From: Alishewanella jeotgali KCTC 22429
GTDB lineage: Bacteria; Pseudomonadota; Gammaproteobacteria; Enterobacterales; Alteromonadaceae
Reading direction: 5' to 3'
Assembly (NCBI RefSeq): GCF_000245735.1
Contig: NZ_AHTH01000020.1
Coordinates: 53,131-117,130 of the forward strand
DNA length: 64,000 nucleotides
Position 1 is the stretch's first letter. Each line of letters starts with the position of its first letter. This document shows positions 42,976 through 54,038 of this stretch, one piece after another. Under the pieces are notes generated by a model. That model saw only the letters and a list, made by a program, of their open reading frames with translations, was not told the DNA's origin and made no database searches. Made by a program: the position numbers and the translations under genes.

Positions 42976-44298
42976 ATGCAACGTGAGTTATTAACGACCT
43001 TACTAAACTGGAAAGCCTTGCCGGAACGCAAGCCGCTGCTAATTGACGGCGCCCGGCAGACCGGTAAAACCTACTTACTGCAAACTCTGTTTGGTCAGCA
43101 TTTCCCTAGAGTACTGCGTATTGATTTTCTGGAATCGCCAAAGATGGCTGATGCCTTTGCCGGCTCTTTAGTACCGCAAGATGTACTGACCAATATAGAG
43201 CTGTTAACAGGTCAGCCGTTTAATCTGCAAACCGACTTATTAATCCTCGATGAAATTGGTGAATGCCCGCGTGCCGTTACCGCCCTAAAGTACTTTGCCG
43301 AGCAAACCCCGCAGGCGTTTATTGCTGCCAGTGGCTCTAATATTGGTTTGCTGAATACTTTCCCGGTGGGCAAGGTGGAACAATACAATTTACGCCCTTT
43401 AACCTTTCGCGAGTTTTTGTTGGCCGCCAATGAGCCGGCCTTACTAAAGGTGTATGACGCAGCGCAAAACTCCGCTGCTACCCACAGCAGATTGTTTGAA
43501 AAGTTAACTGATTATTACTTTACTGGTGGTATGCCGGAGGCGGTGAGCCTGTGGTTTAAATTGGTTGATCAGAGCATTTTGGAGCGGGTTAGAGCGGTTG
43601 CAAAAGTACAGGCGGATCTGCTGGCTGGTTATAGCCGGGATTTTGGTAAATATGCCGGTAAAACCGATGCGGCGCTGATAGAAGCTATTTTTACAGCTGT
43701 ACCGTCACAGCTGGCAGCTGTGGTAGATGAGTCGGTTAAGCGCTTTAAATTTAAAGATGTTTATGCACGTAAATCACGTTATCAGGATCTGGAAACCGGC
43801 ATTGCCTGGCTGGAAAAATGCCGTCTGGTATTAAAAAATTATCCGCTTGAAGGGTTGCCCCGCAGTTCGCTGGCTGCTTATAAAAAAGATAATATGGTAA
43901 AGCTGTTTCTGTTTGATGTCGGTCTGCTAAACCACATGCTTGGTGTAAGTTATCTGGAGCTTAAGCAGCAGAATTTTGAGTATAAAGGCTATATTGCAGA
44001 AAATTTTGTACAGCAGGAGTTGGCTGCGCTGGGGATCGATCCATGTTTTTCCTGGCATGATGCCAGAGCGGAAATTGAATTTATTCTAACTGATGCGACA
44101 GGCAATATTGTTCCGTTGGAAGTGAAAAGCGGTAAGCGCACCCGTGCCCGATCGCTGCAATCCTTTATTGAAAAATGCCAGCCGCTAAAAACGATCAAAT
44201 TAACGGGAACTCAGGGCTCTTCAGCGCTGGAACAGCAACATCTGGTGTACCCACTTTATTATACCGCGCATGCCGTTACTCAGCATCTGTTGACATAA
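42976..44298 (+). CDS. AAA ATPase with DUF4143 domain (440 aa)
   Basis: Common bacterial family of unknown role. N-terminal AAA_14-type ATPase: Walker A LLIDGARQTGKTYLLQTLF, Walker B DLLILDEIGECPRAVTALKY, then ASGSNIGLLNTFPVGKVEQY and LRPLTFREFLLA. The C-terminal DUF4143 part has a nuclease-like restriction-fold pattern (GYIAENFVQQELAAL, ARAEIEFILTDATGNIVPLE, VKSGKRTRARSLQSF with E-x-D-like and VKS residues). Start at ATG 42976 behind CTGGAG, after three palindromic boxes. Such genes are highly mobile between genomes, and this one lies beside the split HNH gene. No partner gene is evident. Confidence 0.88.
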   Translation: MQRELLTTLLNWKALPERKPLLIDGARQTGKTYLLQTLFGQHFPRVLRIDFLESPKMADAFAGSLVPQDVLTNIELLTGQPFNLQTDLLILDEIGECPRAVTALKYFAEQTPQAFIAASGSNIGLLNTFPVGKVEQYNLRPLTFREFLLAANEPALLKVYDAAQNSAATHSRLFEKLTDYYFTGGMPEAVSLWFKLVDQSILERVRAVAKVQADLLAGYSRDFGKYAGKTDAALIEAIFTAVPSQLAAVVDESVKRFKFKDVYARKSRYQDLETGIAWLEKCRLVLKNYPLEGLPRSSLAAYKKDNMVKLFLFDVGLLNHMLGVSYLELKQQNFEYKGYIAENFVQQELAALGIDPCFSWHDARAEIEFILTDATGNIVPLEVKSGKRTRARSLQSFIEKCQPLKTIKLTGTQGSSALEQQHLVYPLYYTAHAVTQHLLT

Positions 44299-44330
44299 AG
44301 GTTAGACGTTATCGCTACAGGGAGCCAACC

Positions 44331-44804
44331 ATGTCATTTTTAGAACTTAAAATCCCGCCGCTATTGTTGGTGCTGTTATTTGCGCTTGGGATGTGGCTGC
44401 TGGCACCACTTACTGCGCCATTCTCTGTGCAATTGGCGCTACCGGCGTTATATACCACAGTGTTAGCGCTGTGTCTGGCGATGACCGGCATAGCGGTGGC
44501 ATTGGCCGGGGTATTGGCGTTTCGGCGTGCTAAAACCACAGTGGATCCGCGGGTGCCGCAACAAAGCTCCAGTCTGGTGCTAGTGGGCATATACCGTTAT
44601 AGCCGTAACCCAATGTATCTGGGGTTTTTATTGTTGTTGGCAGCCTTTGCCTGTTATTTGCAGAGCCTACTGGCTTTGGCTTTTTTACCGCTGTTTGTAC
44701 TTTACTTAAATCAGTTTCAGATAAAACCCGAGGAGCGTTTTTTACAGCAGAAGTTTGGCAAGGATTATCAGGTTTATTTACATAATGTAAGGAGATGGTT
44801 ATAG
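44331..44804 (+). CDS. Isoprenylcysteine carboxyl methyltransferase-family membrane protein
   Basis: 157 residues with about four to five membrane segments and the ICMT/PEMT signature GIYRYSRNPMYLGFLLLLAA and the C-terminal PEERFLQQKFGKDYQVY, which bind S-adenosylmethionine at the membrane. It would methylate a lipid or small molecule; bacteria have no prenylated CAAX proteins, so the substrate is unknown. CAGGGAG lies before the ATG at 44331. Confidence 0.85.
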   Translation: MSFLELKIPPLLLVLLFALGMWLLAPLTAPFSVQLALPALYTTVLALCLAMTGIAVALAGVLAFRRAKTTVDPRVPQQSSSLVLVGIYRYSRNPMYLGFLLLLAAFACYLQSLLALAFLPLFVLYLNQFQIKPEERFLQQKFGKDYQVYLHNVRRWL

Positions 44805-44964
44805 CGATAATGCTTTTCTACTATTTGCCTGTCTTGCTATTTTCGTTTTTTATCAGCTACTTGCAATTTCACTCCTATGACGTTCTTGTTGTCATGTTTC
44901 TCATGTGCTAATTTTTAGCTGGCTAAAGTGTGGCCATGTAAATAAACATAAGAAAAGGACATCC

Positions 44965-47553
44965 ATGAACATTCCATTTAAACTCTCACTGTGCGCTGTG
45001 GCGACGGCCTCCCTGCTTTTACCGCTCGATTCCATCGCACAACAACAAAATACTGAAAGCTCCGACCTGCAACAAGTTGAACGTATTGAAGTAACCGGCT
45101 CCCGGATCAAGCGTAATGATCTGGAAGGCGCCGTACCAATCACGGTGATTGACCGTGATGCCATTTCCAAGTCTGGTTTTTCTAATCTGCAACAGCTGCT
45201 GGAGCGGACGCCGGTAGCCGGTGTGGGCACGTTTTCTACCCGCGGTAATAATCAGGACTCCACCGCCAATGGCGGCGCTGCCATCAGTTTGCGCGGCTTT
45301 GGTGCTGATGCTACCTTGGTATTGATCAATGGCCGGCGGGTTGCAGTAAGTGCCTTTGCCGAAAATATTGCCAATTCCTTTGTCGATATTAATAGTATTC
45401 CGGTGGCCGCCATTGAACGGGTAGAAATCCTGAAAGATGGTGCTTCTGCCGTGTACGGCTCTGATGCCGTTGCCGGCGTGGTCAACGTGATACTGCGTAA
45501 AGATTTTGAAGGCACCGAAATCTCCTTTAGTCACGGCGGTACAACAGGGCCATCCTATGATGAAACGTCGGCCAGCATGGTGTGGGGGACTCAGGGTAAA
45601 GAGGCCAGCGCCACGCTGATTCTGGATTACTTTAAGAACACTACTATTCTGGGCTCGGAGATGGGCCGCTTTGGTACTGCCAATCAGGCACCTTATGGCG
45701 GTAATGATTTACGTTCATCGCGTGGTTATCCGGGTAACTTTATTGTCAACGGTGTCACCCGGATCGACCCGGGCTGTCCGGCAGATCAGGCTTTTGGCCA
45801 GACCTGTGTTTTTGACTATGGTCCTTTTATTATGGCTGCCACCCCTGCTGAGCGTGTAGGCGCGGTATTAATGGCCAGCCAGAACCTGGGTGCCAATACT
45901 CAGGCTTATGCCGAGTTGTCGGTACAACATAACCGGTCTAAGGCGCAGGGGGCGGCAACGCCGCTCGATGGCGATGCAGGTCTGACTGTACCGGGTACTC
46001 ATCCCAACAATCCTTTTGGCACTGATATCAGAATTAACCGCTTCAGAACCGTTGATGCCGGCCCCCGTACCTGGGATATCGAGTCTGACTCATTACGCCT
46101 GGTATTGGGCGTGAAAGGCCAATTTAATGAATTGGATTGGGATATTTCAGCGCAAAAAGGCCGTAGCGAGTCGATGCAAACCGGCAGCAAGTCGCAGGGC
46201 TGGGTAAGAACCGACTTTTTACAGCAGCAGATCAACCTTGGTCGTTATAACCCCTTTGGAGGTTTCAGAAACTCTCCGGAAGTGATTGATGCGATTACTA
46301 CCAGTCTGGTGCGTCGCGGCGAGTCACATCTGACCGCCTTTGATGCCAGTATCAGCGGTGATGCCTTCAAGCTGGGTGATCAGATGGTGTCGTTCGCAGC
46401 CGGCGCGGAATACCGTAAAGAAGATGCCTTTGACCAGCCGGATGATCAGTTCCAGCGTGGTTTGATTTTTGGTACCGAATCGGTATCTGCTCAGGCTGAG
46501 CGCGATCAGTATGCCGCCTATATCGAGTTTCTGGTACCACTGACCGACCAGTTAGAGTTAACCCTGGCTGGTCGCTATGATGATTACAGCGATTTTGGTT
46601 CGACCACTAACCCCCAGGTTAGTATCAAGTGGCGGCCACAGGATAACTTTACTGTACGGGCATCCTATGGTCAGGGTTTCCGGGCGCCATCACTGGCCCA
46701 GATTGGTTTAGGGCCGTCGCAGGAGTCGGTATTCTTTACTGATACTTTCCGTTGCCCTACCCCTGATGCCAGCAATCCGGCGTGTGCTGCAACTGACTAT
46801 ACCATCGTCTTTGTCGGCGGTGAGGGCTTACAACCGGAAGAGTCCGAGACCTTTAATATCGGCTTTGTCTGGCAGGTCACTGATCAGTTTGATATCAGTG
46901 CGGATGTGTGGAGCATCACTCAGGATAATAAAATCGACAAAAACGACTATGAAAACGTGTACGCTGCGGAGTGTAACCGTCAAAACAGTACCCTCTGTGT
47001 GCGGTTAGCGCCTTTGCCGGGTCAAACGCTGGGAGAGCTGTCCCGGATCTTCAATAGCTACATTAATATCAGCTCGCAGGAAGCCAGGGGCTTGGATCTG
47101 TCAACGGCTTACCGCTTCAATCTGCAGCAGTATGGTGCCTTGCGGCTTAGCCTGGACTACTCCTACACCGATTCATTTAAGAAGAACGGTATCGAGTACG
47201 CCGGCGAGTACAACTATCCGCAGCATCGCTGGTTAGCGACTGCCGACTGGAGCTACGGCGATTGGGGTCTGGTGACCAGCCTGAACTATGTGGGTGCCTT
47301 TGAAGATTATGCACCTCCGGCCGAAGTGATGAGCACCAAAACCCGCACCGTCAGTGCCCAGGCATTGCTGGATATTCAGGGCCGTTACAGTCTGAACAGC
47401 AATACCACTCTGATGCTGGGGATGAACAATGCGCTGGATAAGGATCCGCCATTTGCGATTGGTGACGGTGATGCCGATCTGTATGGCTATGCCTCTAAAG
47501 TGCACAACCCACGCGGCCGCTTTATTTACGGTAAGATCAATTACCGTTTCTGA
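44965..47553 (+). CDS. TonB-dependent receptor (862 aa)
   Basis: Complete outer-membrane receptor. Signal peptide (ending PLDSIAQ), then plug domain: VERIEVTGSRIKRNDLEGAV, VIDRDAISKSGFSNLQQLLE, AISLRGFGADATLVLINGRR, ERVEILKDGASAVYGSDAVA, GVVNVILRKDFEGTEI. The barrel ends in FIYGKINYRF with a terminal Phe. The plug type (GSRIKR, TLVLINGRR, AVYGSDAVAGVVN) is common in Alteromonadales for peptide or carbohydrate uptake; no neighbour reveals the ligand. AAAAGGA precedes ATG 44965. It is followed by a hairpin shared with the convergent uvrA. Confidence 0.93.
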   Translation: MNIPFKLSLCAVATASLLLPLDSIAQQQNTESSDLQQVERIEVTGSRIKRNDLEGAVPITVIDRDAISKSGFSNLQQLLERTPVAGVGTFSTRGNNQDSTANGGAAISLRGFGADATLVLINGRRVAVSAFAENIANSFVDINSIPVAAIERVEILKDGASAVYGSDAVAGVVNVILRKDFEGTEISFSHGGTTGPSYDETSASMVWGTQGKEASATLILDYFKNTTILGSEMGRFGTANQAPYGGNDLRSSRGYPGNFIVNGVTRIDPGCPADQAFGQTCVFDYGPFIMAATPAERVGAVLMASQNLGANTQAYAELSVQHNRSKAQGAATPLDGDAGLTVPGTHPNNPFGTDIRINRFRTVDAGPRTWDIESDSLRLVLGVKGQFNELDWDISAQKGRSESMQTGSKSQGWVRTDFLQQQINLGRYNPFGGFRNSPEVIDAITTSLVRRGESHLTAFDASISGDAFKLGDQMVSFAAGAEYRKEDAFDQPDDQFQRGLIFGTESVSAQAERDQYAAYIEFLVPLTDQLELTLAGRYDDYSDFGSTTNPQVSIKWRPQDNFTVRASYGQGFRAPSLAQIGLGPSQESVFFTDTFRCPTPDASNPACAATDYTIVFVGGEGLQPEESETFNIGFVWQVTDQFDISADVWSITQDNKIDKNDYENVYAAECNRQNSTLCVRLAPLPGQTLGELSRIFNSYINISSQEARGLDLSTAYRFNLQQYGALRLSLDYSYTDSFKKNGIEYAGEYNYPQHRWLATADWSYGDWGLVTSLNYVGAFEDYAPPAEVMSTKTRTVSAQALLDIQGRYSLNSNTTLMLGMNNALDKDPPFAIGDGDADLYGYASKVHNPRGRFIYGKINYRF

Positions 47554-47574
47554 TTAGCTCGTTAGCCTAACCGA

Positions 47575-47594
47575 GGCAGCACTGTTGTGCTGCC
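47575..47594. terminator. Hairpin between TonB receptor and uvrA
   Basis: Stem GGCAGCAC (47575-47582), loop TGTT, stem GTGCTGCC (47587-47594), extended by a partial outer pairing (AACCGA with TCGGTT). It separates two convergent genes. Confidence 0.65.
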
Positions 47595-47603
47595 TTAATC
47601 GGT

Positions 47604-50426
47604 TTATCCCAACATCGGCTTTAAATATTTCCCCGTGTAAGATTTCTCACAGGCGGCTACCTGCTCCGGCGTGCCGGCAATCAGGATTTCGCCGCCGCCG
47701 CTGCCGCCTTCCGGGCCTAAGTCGACAATCCAGTCGGCGGTTTTAATCACATCCAGATTGTGCTCAATGACCACTATGGTATTGCCATGATCACGCAGCC
47801 GGTGCAGTACATTCAGCAGCTGCTGGATATCGTAAAAATGCAGACCGGTGGTCGGTTCGTCCAGAATATACAGGGTTTTACCGGTATCGCGTTTACTCAG
47901 CTCGCGCGCCAGTTTTACCCGTTGCGCTTCACCGCCGGATAAGGTGGTCGCCGACTGCCCGAGCTTTATATAGGACAGGCCAACATCCATCAGCGTTTGC
48001 ACCTTACGCTTAATCGCCGGGATGGCGTCAAAGAAATCCAGTGCATCTTCCACCGTCATATCCAGCACTTCGTGGATATTCTTGCCTTTGTATTTAATTT
48101 CCAGCGTTTCGCGGTTATAGCGTTTACCCTTACAAACATCGCAGGGCACATAAACATCGGGTAAAAAATGCATTTCTACTTTAATGACACCATCGCCCTG
48201 ACAGGCCTCACAGCGACCGCCTTTGACGTTAAAACTAAAGCGGCCGACCTGATAGCCGCGTGAGCGCGCTTCCTGGGTACCGGCAAACAGCTCGCGTACG
48301 CCGGTAAAAATACCGGTGTAGGTCGCGGCGTTAGAACGCGGCGTGCGGCCAATCGGGCTTTGATCGATATCGATTACTTTATCAAAATGCTCCAGCCCGC
48401 TTACCGCCTTATAGGGCGCCGGATCGTCACCTTCGGCCTTATTTAATACCCGGTGGGCGATGCGGAACAGCGTATCGTTGATCAATGTCGACTTTCCGGA
48501 GCCGGACACCCCGGTAACACAGGTCATCAGGCCAAAGGGAATGGCGAGATCGACGTTTTTCAGGTTATTGCCGCTGGCGCCGGTCAGCTTTAACCATTTA
48601 TCATTCAGTGGCGTACGCTTCGCTGGCACCGCGATTTTGCGCGCCCCCGACATATACTGGCCGGTCAGTGACTCTTCTACCGCCATCACCTGTTGCAGCG
48701 TGCCCTGCGCTACGATATTGCCGCCATGCACGCCGGCGCCGGGGCCGATATCAATAATATAGTCCGCGGCCCGCACGGCATCTTCGTCATGTTCAACCAC
48801 GATAACGGTATTACCCAGATCGCGCAGATGATTCAGTGTCGCCAGTAAGCGATCATTATCACGCTGGTGCAGGCCGATAGAGGGCTCATCCAGCACATAC
48901 ATCACGCCAACTAAACCGGCGCCGATCTGGCTGGCTAACCGGATGCGCTGTGCTTCGCCGCCAGACAGGGTTTCGGCGCTGCGTGACAGGTTCAGGTAGT
49001 TAAGGCCGACATTCACCAGAAACTGCAGCCGATCCTGAATTTCTTTTAATACCTTTTCGGCAATTTTGGCTTTCTGGCCGGTTAAACTCAGTTGCTGGAA
49101 AAATGCCAGGCAGTCGCCAATCGCCAGTTCTACCACTTGCGGTAAGGTGGTTTTACCAATAAAGACGTGGCGGGCTTCGGTACGTAGCCGGGTGCCATGA
49201 CAGCTGGGGCAAGGCTGGCTGGCCAGATATTTACTTAGCTCTTCGCGCACCGAGTTCGATTCGGTTTCGCGGTAGCGGCGCTCCATATTCGGCAAAATAC
49301 CCTCAAACGGATGGCTGCGCAGCACAATATCACCACGGTCATTCAGGTATTTAAAGTCGATAATGGTATGGCCGCTGCCATACAGGATAACGTCTTGCTG
49401 CTTTTTGCTCAGGCTGTTAAAGGGCACATCCAGCTGAAAATTGTAGTGTTCAGACAGTGCTTTGAGCATCTGAAAATAATAGAAGTTACGCTTATCCCAA
49501 CCCCGGATCGCCCCGCCAGCCAGACTCAGCTCATCACTGACCACCACTTTTTTCGGGTCGAAGAATTGCTTCACGCCCAAACCATCGCAGCTGGGGCAGG
49601 CACCGGCCGGGTTATTAAAGGAAAACAGCCGTGGCTCCAGCTCGGTCATGGAGTAACCGCAAGTCGGGCAGGCATAGTTGGCGGAAAACACCAGCTCTTC
49701 AGCATCAGGCTGGTCCATCAGCGCCACCCGCGCCACGCCGCCCGACAGTTGCAGTGTGGTTTCGAACGACTCGGCCAGCCGCAGTTTAATATCATCCCGC
49801 ACCTTAATGCGGTCCACTACCACTTCAATGGTGTGCTTTTTCTGCAGATCTAACTTTGGCGGATCGGACAGATCGCAAATTTCGCCGTCAATCCGCGCCC
49901 GCACATAGCCCTGTGCTGCCAGATTTTCCAGCGTTTTAACATGCTCACCTTTGCGCTCCTGCACCACCGGTGCCAACACCATCAGCTTGGTACCTTCCGG
50001 AAATTCGGTGGCTTTATCCACCATCTCGCTAATGGTTTGCGCGGCGAGGGGCAGATCATGCTCCGGGCAACGCGGCTCGCCGACCCGCGCAAATAATAAG
50101 CGCAGATAATCGTAAATTTCGGTAATGGTACCCACAGTAGAGCGCGGATTATGGGAGGTCGACTTTTGTTCAATCGAGATCGCCGGTGACAAGCCTTCAA
50201 TATGATCGACATCCGGCTTTTCCATCAGGCTTAAAAATTGCCGGGCATAGGCCGACAGCGATTCGACATAGCGGCGCTGCCCTTCGGCATACAGGGTATC
50301 AAAAGCCAGCGACGATTTACCGGAGCCGGATAAACCTGTTACCACGATCAGTTTGTCGCGTGGCAGGGTTAGCGAAATATTCTTCAGGTTGTGGGTGCGG
50401 GCGCCGCGGATCTCAATTTTGTCCAT
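47604..50426 (-). CDS. uvrA: Excinuclease ABC subunit A
   Basis: Damage-recognition ATPase of nucleotide excision repair, acting as dimer with UvrB. 940 residues from ATG 50426, the same as E. coli. Seen: [20 protein letters not shown] and [18 protein letters not shown] (two Walker A), [16 protein letters not shown] and [18 protein letters not shown] (ABC signatures), zinc modules CPTCGYSM...CPSCDGLG and [20 protein letters not shown] with [10 protein letters not shown]. The usual divergent partner near ssb is found: the MFS gene and ssb follow on the other strand. Probably LexA-controlled in relatives; no perfect LexA box was seen here. Confidence 0.98.
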   Translation of the reverse strand: MDKIEIRGARTHNLKNISLTLPRDKLIVVTGLSGSGKSSLAFDTLYAEGQRRYVESLSAYARQFLSLMEKPDVDHIEGLSPAISIEQKSTSHNPRSTVGTITEIYDYLRLLFARVGEPRCPEHDLPLAAQTISEMVDKATEFPEGTKLMVLAPVVQERKGEHVKTLENLAAQGYVRARIDGEICDLSDPPKLDLQKKHTIEVVVDRIKVRDDIKLRLAESFETTLQLSGGVARVALMDQPDAEELVFSANYACPTCGYSMTELEPRLFSFNNPAGACPSCDGLGVKQFFDPKKVVVSDELSLAGGAIRGWDKRNFYYFQMLKALSEHYNFQLDVPFNSLSKKQQDVILYGSGHTIIDFKYLNDRGDIVLRSHPFEGILPNMERRYRETESNSVREELSKYLASQPCPSCHGTRLRTEARHVFIGKTTLPQVVELAIGDCLAFFQQLSLTGQKAKIAEKVLKEIQDRLQFLVNVGLNYLNLSRSAETLSGGEAQRIRLASQIGAGLVGVMYVLDEPSIGLHQRDNDRLLATLNHLRDLGNTVIVVEHDEDAVRAADYIIDIGPGAGVHGGNIVAQGTLQQVMAVEESLTGQYMSGARKIAVPAKRTPLNDKWLKLTGASGNNLKNVDLAIPFGLMTCVTGVSGSGKSTLINDTLFRIAHRVLNKAEGDDPAPYKAVSGLEHFDKVIDIDQSPIGRTPRSNAATYTGIFTGVRELFAGTQEARSRGYQVGRFSFNVKGGRCEACQGDGVIKVEMHFLPDVYVPCDVCKGKRYNRETLEIKYKGKNIHEVLDMTVEDALDFFDAIPAIKRKVQTLMDVGLSYIKLGQSATTLSGGEAQRVKLARELSKRDTGKTLYILDEPTTGLHFYDIQQLLNVLHRLRDHGNTIVVIEHNLDVIKTADWIVDLGPEGGSGGGEILIAGTPEQVAACEKSYTGKYLKPMLG

Positions 50427-50658
50427 GGTGGTTCCATTTAGCCGGATAATGCTGTACAAATATACACTAGGCTGTGCAGTAATTGCCAGCGACAAGCGGA
50501 TTAAAGCTGCTTATACGCCGCCAGTCCGGCTTTGGCCCGCCGTAGGCAGAATTTCACTGTCGCAATGGCAGGCATTGCTGCGGGCGCTGCCGCCGGCCGG
50601 CTTTTTTATGCTAAACTGCCGCCCTGTTTATTTTGAACCTCTGGTGTTAGCTGTTCGC

Positions 50659-52023
50659 ATGCATCATTTGAATGCCCTGGAAAAGCGCGCCGCCGTAGCG
50701 CTGGCGCTGGTGTTTTCAACCCGTATGCTCGGGCTCTTTATGCTATTGCCGGTGTTTGCCCTGTATGGCGAACAGCTGGCCGGTTTTTCCCCGCTGTGGA
50801 TCGGGTTAGCGATTGGCGCCTATGGTTTAACTCAGGCGATGTTACAAATTCCTTTTGGTTGGCTGTCGGACAAAATTGGCCGACATAGAGTTATGCTGCT
50901 GGGCTTAGCGCTGTTTGTGCTGGGTTCGGTCGTGGCAGCGCTGGCAGAGTCCGTTTATCTGGTGACGCTGGGCCGGGTATTGCAGGGTGCCGGGGCGATT
51001 TCCGGTGCGGTATTGGCATTGGCAGCCGATCTAACGCGCGAAGAGCAGCGGCCGAAAGTGATGGCGATTATCGGCGCCACCATCGGTTTATCCTTTGCCT
51101 TGGCAATGGTACTGGGGCCATTATTGGCGAAACTGGCCGGTTTAAGTGGCGTGTTCTGGTTTACTGCGGTAATGGCGGTGGCGGCCATGTTGTTGGTTGC
51201 TTTCGTGGTGCCGAAAAGTGTCAGTAAGGCACCGGCTGCCGAAACCTTAGCTTTACCGCAAAGTTTGGCTGCGATGTTCCGGCATCGGCAATTATTACAG
51301 CTGGACTTAGGCGTATTATTGTTGCACCTGATGCTTACGGCGATGTTTGTTGCACTACCGCCGCTACTGGCGTCGCAGCAGTTCGCGGCAGAGCAGCATT
51401 GGCAGCTGTATTTACCGGTATTATTGCTGTCGTTTGTATTTATGGTGCCGATGATGCTTATTGCGATGCGCCGGCAGCAGGAAAAACGGTATTTTTTAAT
51501 AAATATACTATTATTAGTTATTGCGATGTTAATCGCTTGGCAGGCAAACAGCTTCTGGTTGTTGGCGCTGGCGCTGCTGGTATTTTTTACCGGCTTTAAT
51601 TTTCTGGAAGCCAGTTTACCGGCAATGGTGTCGCGGGTGGCACCCGCCGGCCAGCGTGGCAGTGCGATGGGGATTTACTCCAGCAGCCAGTTTTTCGGTG
51701 CCTTTTTAGGCGGCTTGCTGGGTGGTGCTATCGCCCAGCACTTTGGTTTTATGGCGGTGTATGGCGCCCTGGCAGTAATTGGTTTAGTATGGCTTATCAT
51801 AGCCAGCACCATGCAGGTGCCCGCCCGTGCCCAGCGCTTATCGCTACCGGTTGCTGTCAGCACTGAGCAGCAAGCCGGCCAGCTGGCAGCCAGGCTCAGT
51901 AGCCTGGCCGGGGTACAGGAAGTCACTATTTTATTGGCCGATCAGCGCTGCTACCTGAAAGTCAGTTCGCAGCAGTTTGACATCGCACAGGCTCAGTCTT
52001 TGATTGCCGCTGGCAATCAGTAA
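50659..52023 (+). CDS. MFS transporter, YajR-like
   Basis: Twelve-helix major facilitator with the motif-A loop [20 protein letters not shown] and [20 protein letters not shown] with [12 protein letters not shown] in the second half. After the last helix comes a soluble C-terminal domain ([20 protein letters not shown] then [20 protein letters not shown]), which corresponds to the ferredoxin-like YAM domain of E. coli YajR. 454 residues from ATG 50659. Substrate unknown, proton-coupled drug or metabolite export likely. Divergent from uvrA and 22 bases before ssb, the common uvrA-mfs-ssb order in gammaproteobacteria. Confidence 0.88.
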   Translation: MHHLNALEKRAAVALALVFSTRMLGLFMLLPVFALYGEQLAGFSPLWIGLAIGAYGLTQAMLQIPFGWLSDKIGRHRVMLLGLALFVLGSVVAALAESVYLVTLGRVLQGAGAISGAVLALAADLTREEQRPKVMAIIGATIGLSFALAMVLGPLLAKLAGLSGVFWFTAVMAVAAMLLVAFVVPKSVSKAPAAETLALPQSLAAMFRHRQLLQLDLGVLLLHLMLTAMFVALPPLLASQQFAAEQHWQLYLPVLLLSFVFMVPMMLIAMRRQQEKRYFLINILLLVIAMLIAWQANSFWLLALALLVFFTGFNFLEASLPAMVSRVAPAGQRGSAMGIYSSSQFFGAFLGGLLGGAIAQHFGFMAVYGALAVIGLVWLIIASTMQVPARAQRLSLPVAVSTEQQAGQLAARLSSLAGVQEVTILLADQRCYLKVSSQQFDIAQAQSLIAAGNQ

Positions 52024-52045
52024 CAATTTTGCAGGAGAAATACGC

Positions 52046-52630
52046 ATGGCGCGTGGAATTAACAAAGTCATTTTAATCGGTAATCTGGGCCAGGATCCGG
52101 AAGTCCGTTATATGCCGCAGGGCGGCGCCGTCGCTAACCTGAGCATTGCGACCTCTGAAAGCTGGAAAGATAAAGCTACCGGCGAAATGAAAGAGCAAAC
52201 CGAATGGCACCGGGTCGTGATTTACCAGCGTCTGGCAGAAATTGCCGGCGAATATCTGCGTAAAGGCTCTAAGGTGTATATCGAGGGCAAGCTGAAAACC
52301 CGTAAGTGGCAGGATCAGCAAGGCGTAGAGCGTTACACCACCGAAATCGTTGCCAATGAGCTGCAAATGTTGGACGGTCGTGGCGAAGGCCAGGGCGGCG
52401 GCATGGGTGGTGGTATGGGCGGTGGCCAGCAAGGTTATCAGCCGCGGGCGCCACAACAAGCCGCTCCGCAGCAAGCTGCCTATCAGGGCGCACCCCAACA
52501 GAATTTCCAGCCGCAAGGCAATTATCAAAAGCCGGCACAGCCACAAGGTGGCTTCCAGCAACAGCCGCCAGCGCAGCAGCGCCCGCCGATGGAACCACCA
52601 ATCGACTTTGATGACGATATCCCGTTCTAG
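52046..52630 (+). CDS. ssb: Single-stranded DNA-binding protein
   Basis: Essential protein coating single-stranded DNA in replication, repair and recombination. OB fold in the first 110 residues ([60 protein letters not shown]), a Gly- then Gln/Pro-rich linker, and the acidic tip [11 protein letters not shown] that recruits partner proteins. 194 residues. AGGAGA precedes ATG 52046. Its terminator marks the last clearly chromosomal signal before the AT-rich integrative element. Confidence 0.98.
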   Translation: MARGINKVILIGNLGQDPEVRYMPQGGAVANLSIATSESWKDKATGEMKEQTEWHRVVIYQRLAEIAGEYLRKGSKVYIEGKLKTRKWQDQQGVERYTTEIVANELQMLDGRGEGQGGGMGGGMGGGQQGYQPRAPQQAAPQQAAYQGAPQQNFQPQGNYQKPAQPQGGFQQQPPAQQRPPMEPPIDFDDDIPF

Positions 52631-52667
52631 AGTTAACCTGAGACATATTTTGTAAAGAATATCTATT

Positions 52668-52694
52668 AAGCCCTTATTATAAGGGCTTTTTTGT
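52668..52694 (+). terminator. Rho-independent terminator after ssb
   Basis: AAGCCCTTAT (52668-52677) and ATAAGGGCTT (52679-52688) form a stem followed by a run of T. Just beyond it the base composition becomes AT-rich; the left end of the integrative element probably lies within the next 90 bases. Confidence 0.85.
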
Positions 52695-52781
52695 TTTTTT
52701 ATACCTAAATTATATGTAAAAAATAAATTGACAAATTTTGTTTATTGTATACCTTTAATAATTGTAAAGATTGGAGGTGTA

Positions 52782-54038
52782 ATGCGAGCTGATTTTGGAA
52801 CGACAACATTTGTTATGGATAGTGGAGAAAGGTCCTGTTTAATTATAGACAGAATGACTGGTATGCCCCTCTTCTATCCTAATTTATTCCTCACTACTCA
52901 GTTTCGTAATGCTCGATCCAATTCGTTTTCATCTATCTTATCAGCCGCTAATAATTTAGTAGTTTTACTCCGTTTCCTAGACAGTCGTGGGATTGATCTT
53001 GAACAGCGCATAACTAACAAAACATTTTTTGAAGTTAATGAGCTGGATGATTTAAGAGATTTCACTCAAAGAAAGTTTTTCTCAAAAACAGTTGCTAACT
53101 CAGTTTCTTCAATGTTTTCCATGGATGAGTTGGAGGAATCAATAGGATTTGTTGAATCACCTACCCAGTATATGCGTTTAACAACTATTGCTGAATATGT
53201 ATGGTGGATTTCACATCATCTACTTTCGAGACCCTCTGCAACTGAATCTAAGCAAATCGATAGAATTAGGGCTCATATTAAGTCTAGACGTCCATCTAGA
53301 AAAGGACGTAATAATGTTGAAGACCGCTCTCTTGATGACGTTCAATTGGAAGCTTTATTTGAAATTATACGTGTTGGTTCGGAGTTCAACCCATTCACAC
53401 CGGAAGTTCAACGTAGAAATCGATTAGTTATTTTATTGCTCTATCACTTAGGAATCAGAGGTGGAGAACTATTAAATATTAAAATTGAGGATATAGATTT
53501 TTCTAAGCATCAATTAAAAATAGTCCGGCGTGCTGATGAAATAGATGACCCACGAATTAATGAGCCAAATGCAAAAACACTAGAGAGAATTCTTCCAATT
53601 TCAGAAACTCTTATTAAAGAGCTTCATGATTATGTTACAAAAGATCGACGTAAAGTTCCTAATGCAAATAGAAACGGTTTTCTTTTTATAACTTACAAAG
53701 CAGGACCTAGCGTGGGACAGCCTCTCTCAAAATCTGGATATAATAAGTTAATGCGTGTTGTAAAAGCTGTTTCACCACAACTGTTCTTCTTGACAGGACA
53801 TAAGCTTAGACATACATGGAACCGTAAATTTTCTGAGCTTATGGATGATATGGATAATCCACCCAGCGAAGCGAAGCAGGAGCAAATCCGGTCTTATTTG
53901 ATGGGTTGGAAACCCAGCTCTGGGTCTGCTACACATTATAACAAGCGCTTTAGACAAGAGCAGGCAAATAAAGCTGCTTTAGCACTTCAAAAGAGCAGTG
54001 GGACTCGTCTGCCAAAGGATTTACGTAATGATGAATAA
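52782..54038 (+). CDS. Tyrosine recombinase 1 of the quartet (IntA-like, 418 aa)
   Basis: Site-specific recombinase of the phage integrase fold. Catalytic residues in order: Arg in LGIRGGELLN near residue 225, box II GHKLRHTWNRKF near 338-343 with both His and Arg, and the nucleophile Tyr in SATHYNKRF near 385; the usual His before the Tyr is replaced (MGWKPSS). The N-terminal part is a SAM-like core-binding domain. Start ATG 52782 behind a perfect GGAGGT; a TTGACA at 52728-52733 lies upstream but a matching -10 is unclear. AT-rich, unlike ssb. The stop overlaps the start of the next recombinase by 11 bases, so the genes are co-translated. Confidence 0.85.
   Translation: MRADFGTTTFVMDSGERSCLIIDRMTGMPLFYPNLFLTTQFRNARSNSFSSILSAANNLVVLLRFLDSRGIDLEQRITNKTFFEVNELDDLRDFTQRKFFSKTVANSVSSMFSMDELEESIGFVESPTQYMRLTTIAEYVWWISHHLLSRPSATESKQIDRIRAHIKSRRPSRKGRNNVEDRSLDDVQLEALFEIIRVGSEFNPFTPEVQRRNRLVILLLYHLGIRGGELLNIKIEDIDFSKHQLKIVRRADEIDDPRINEPNAKTLERILPISETLIKELHDYVTKDRRKVPNANRNGFLFITYKAGPSVGQPLSKSGYNKLMRVVKAVSPQLFFLTGHKLRHTWNRKFSELMDDMDNPPSEAKQEQIRSYLMGWKPSSGSATHYNKRFRQEQANKAALALQKSSGTRLPKDLRNDE

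Noticed and set aside
52728..52760. Full promoter for the recombinase operon with TTGACA
   Set aside because: The -35 is perfect, but the only -10-like hexamers (TATACC, TTTAAT) are at unsuitable distances of 14 and 20 bases.
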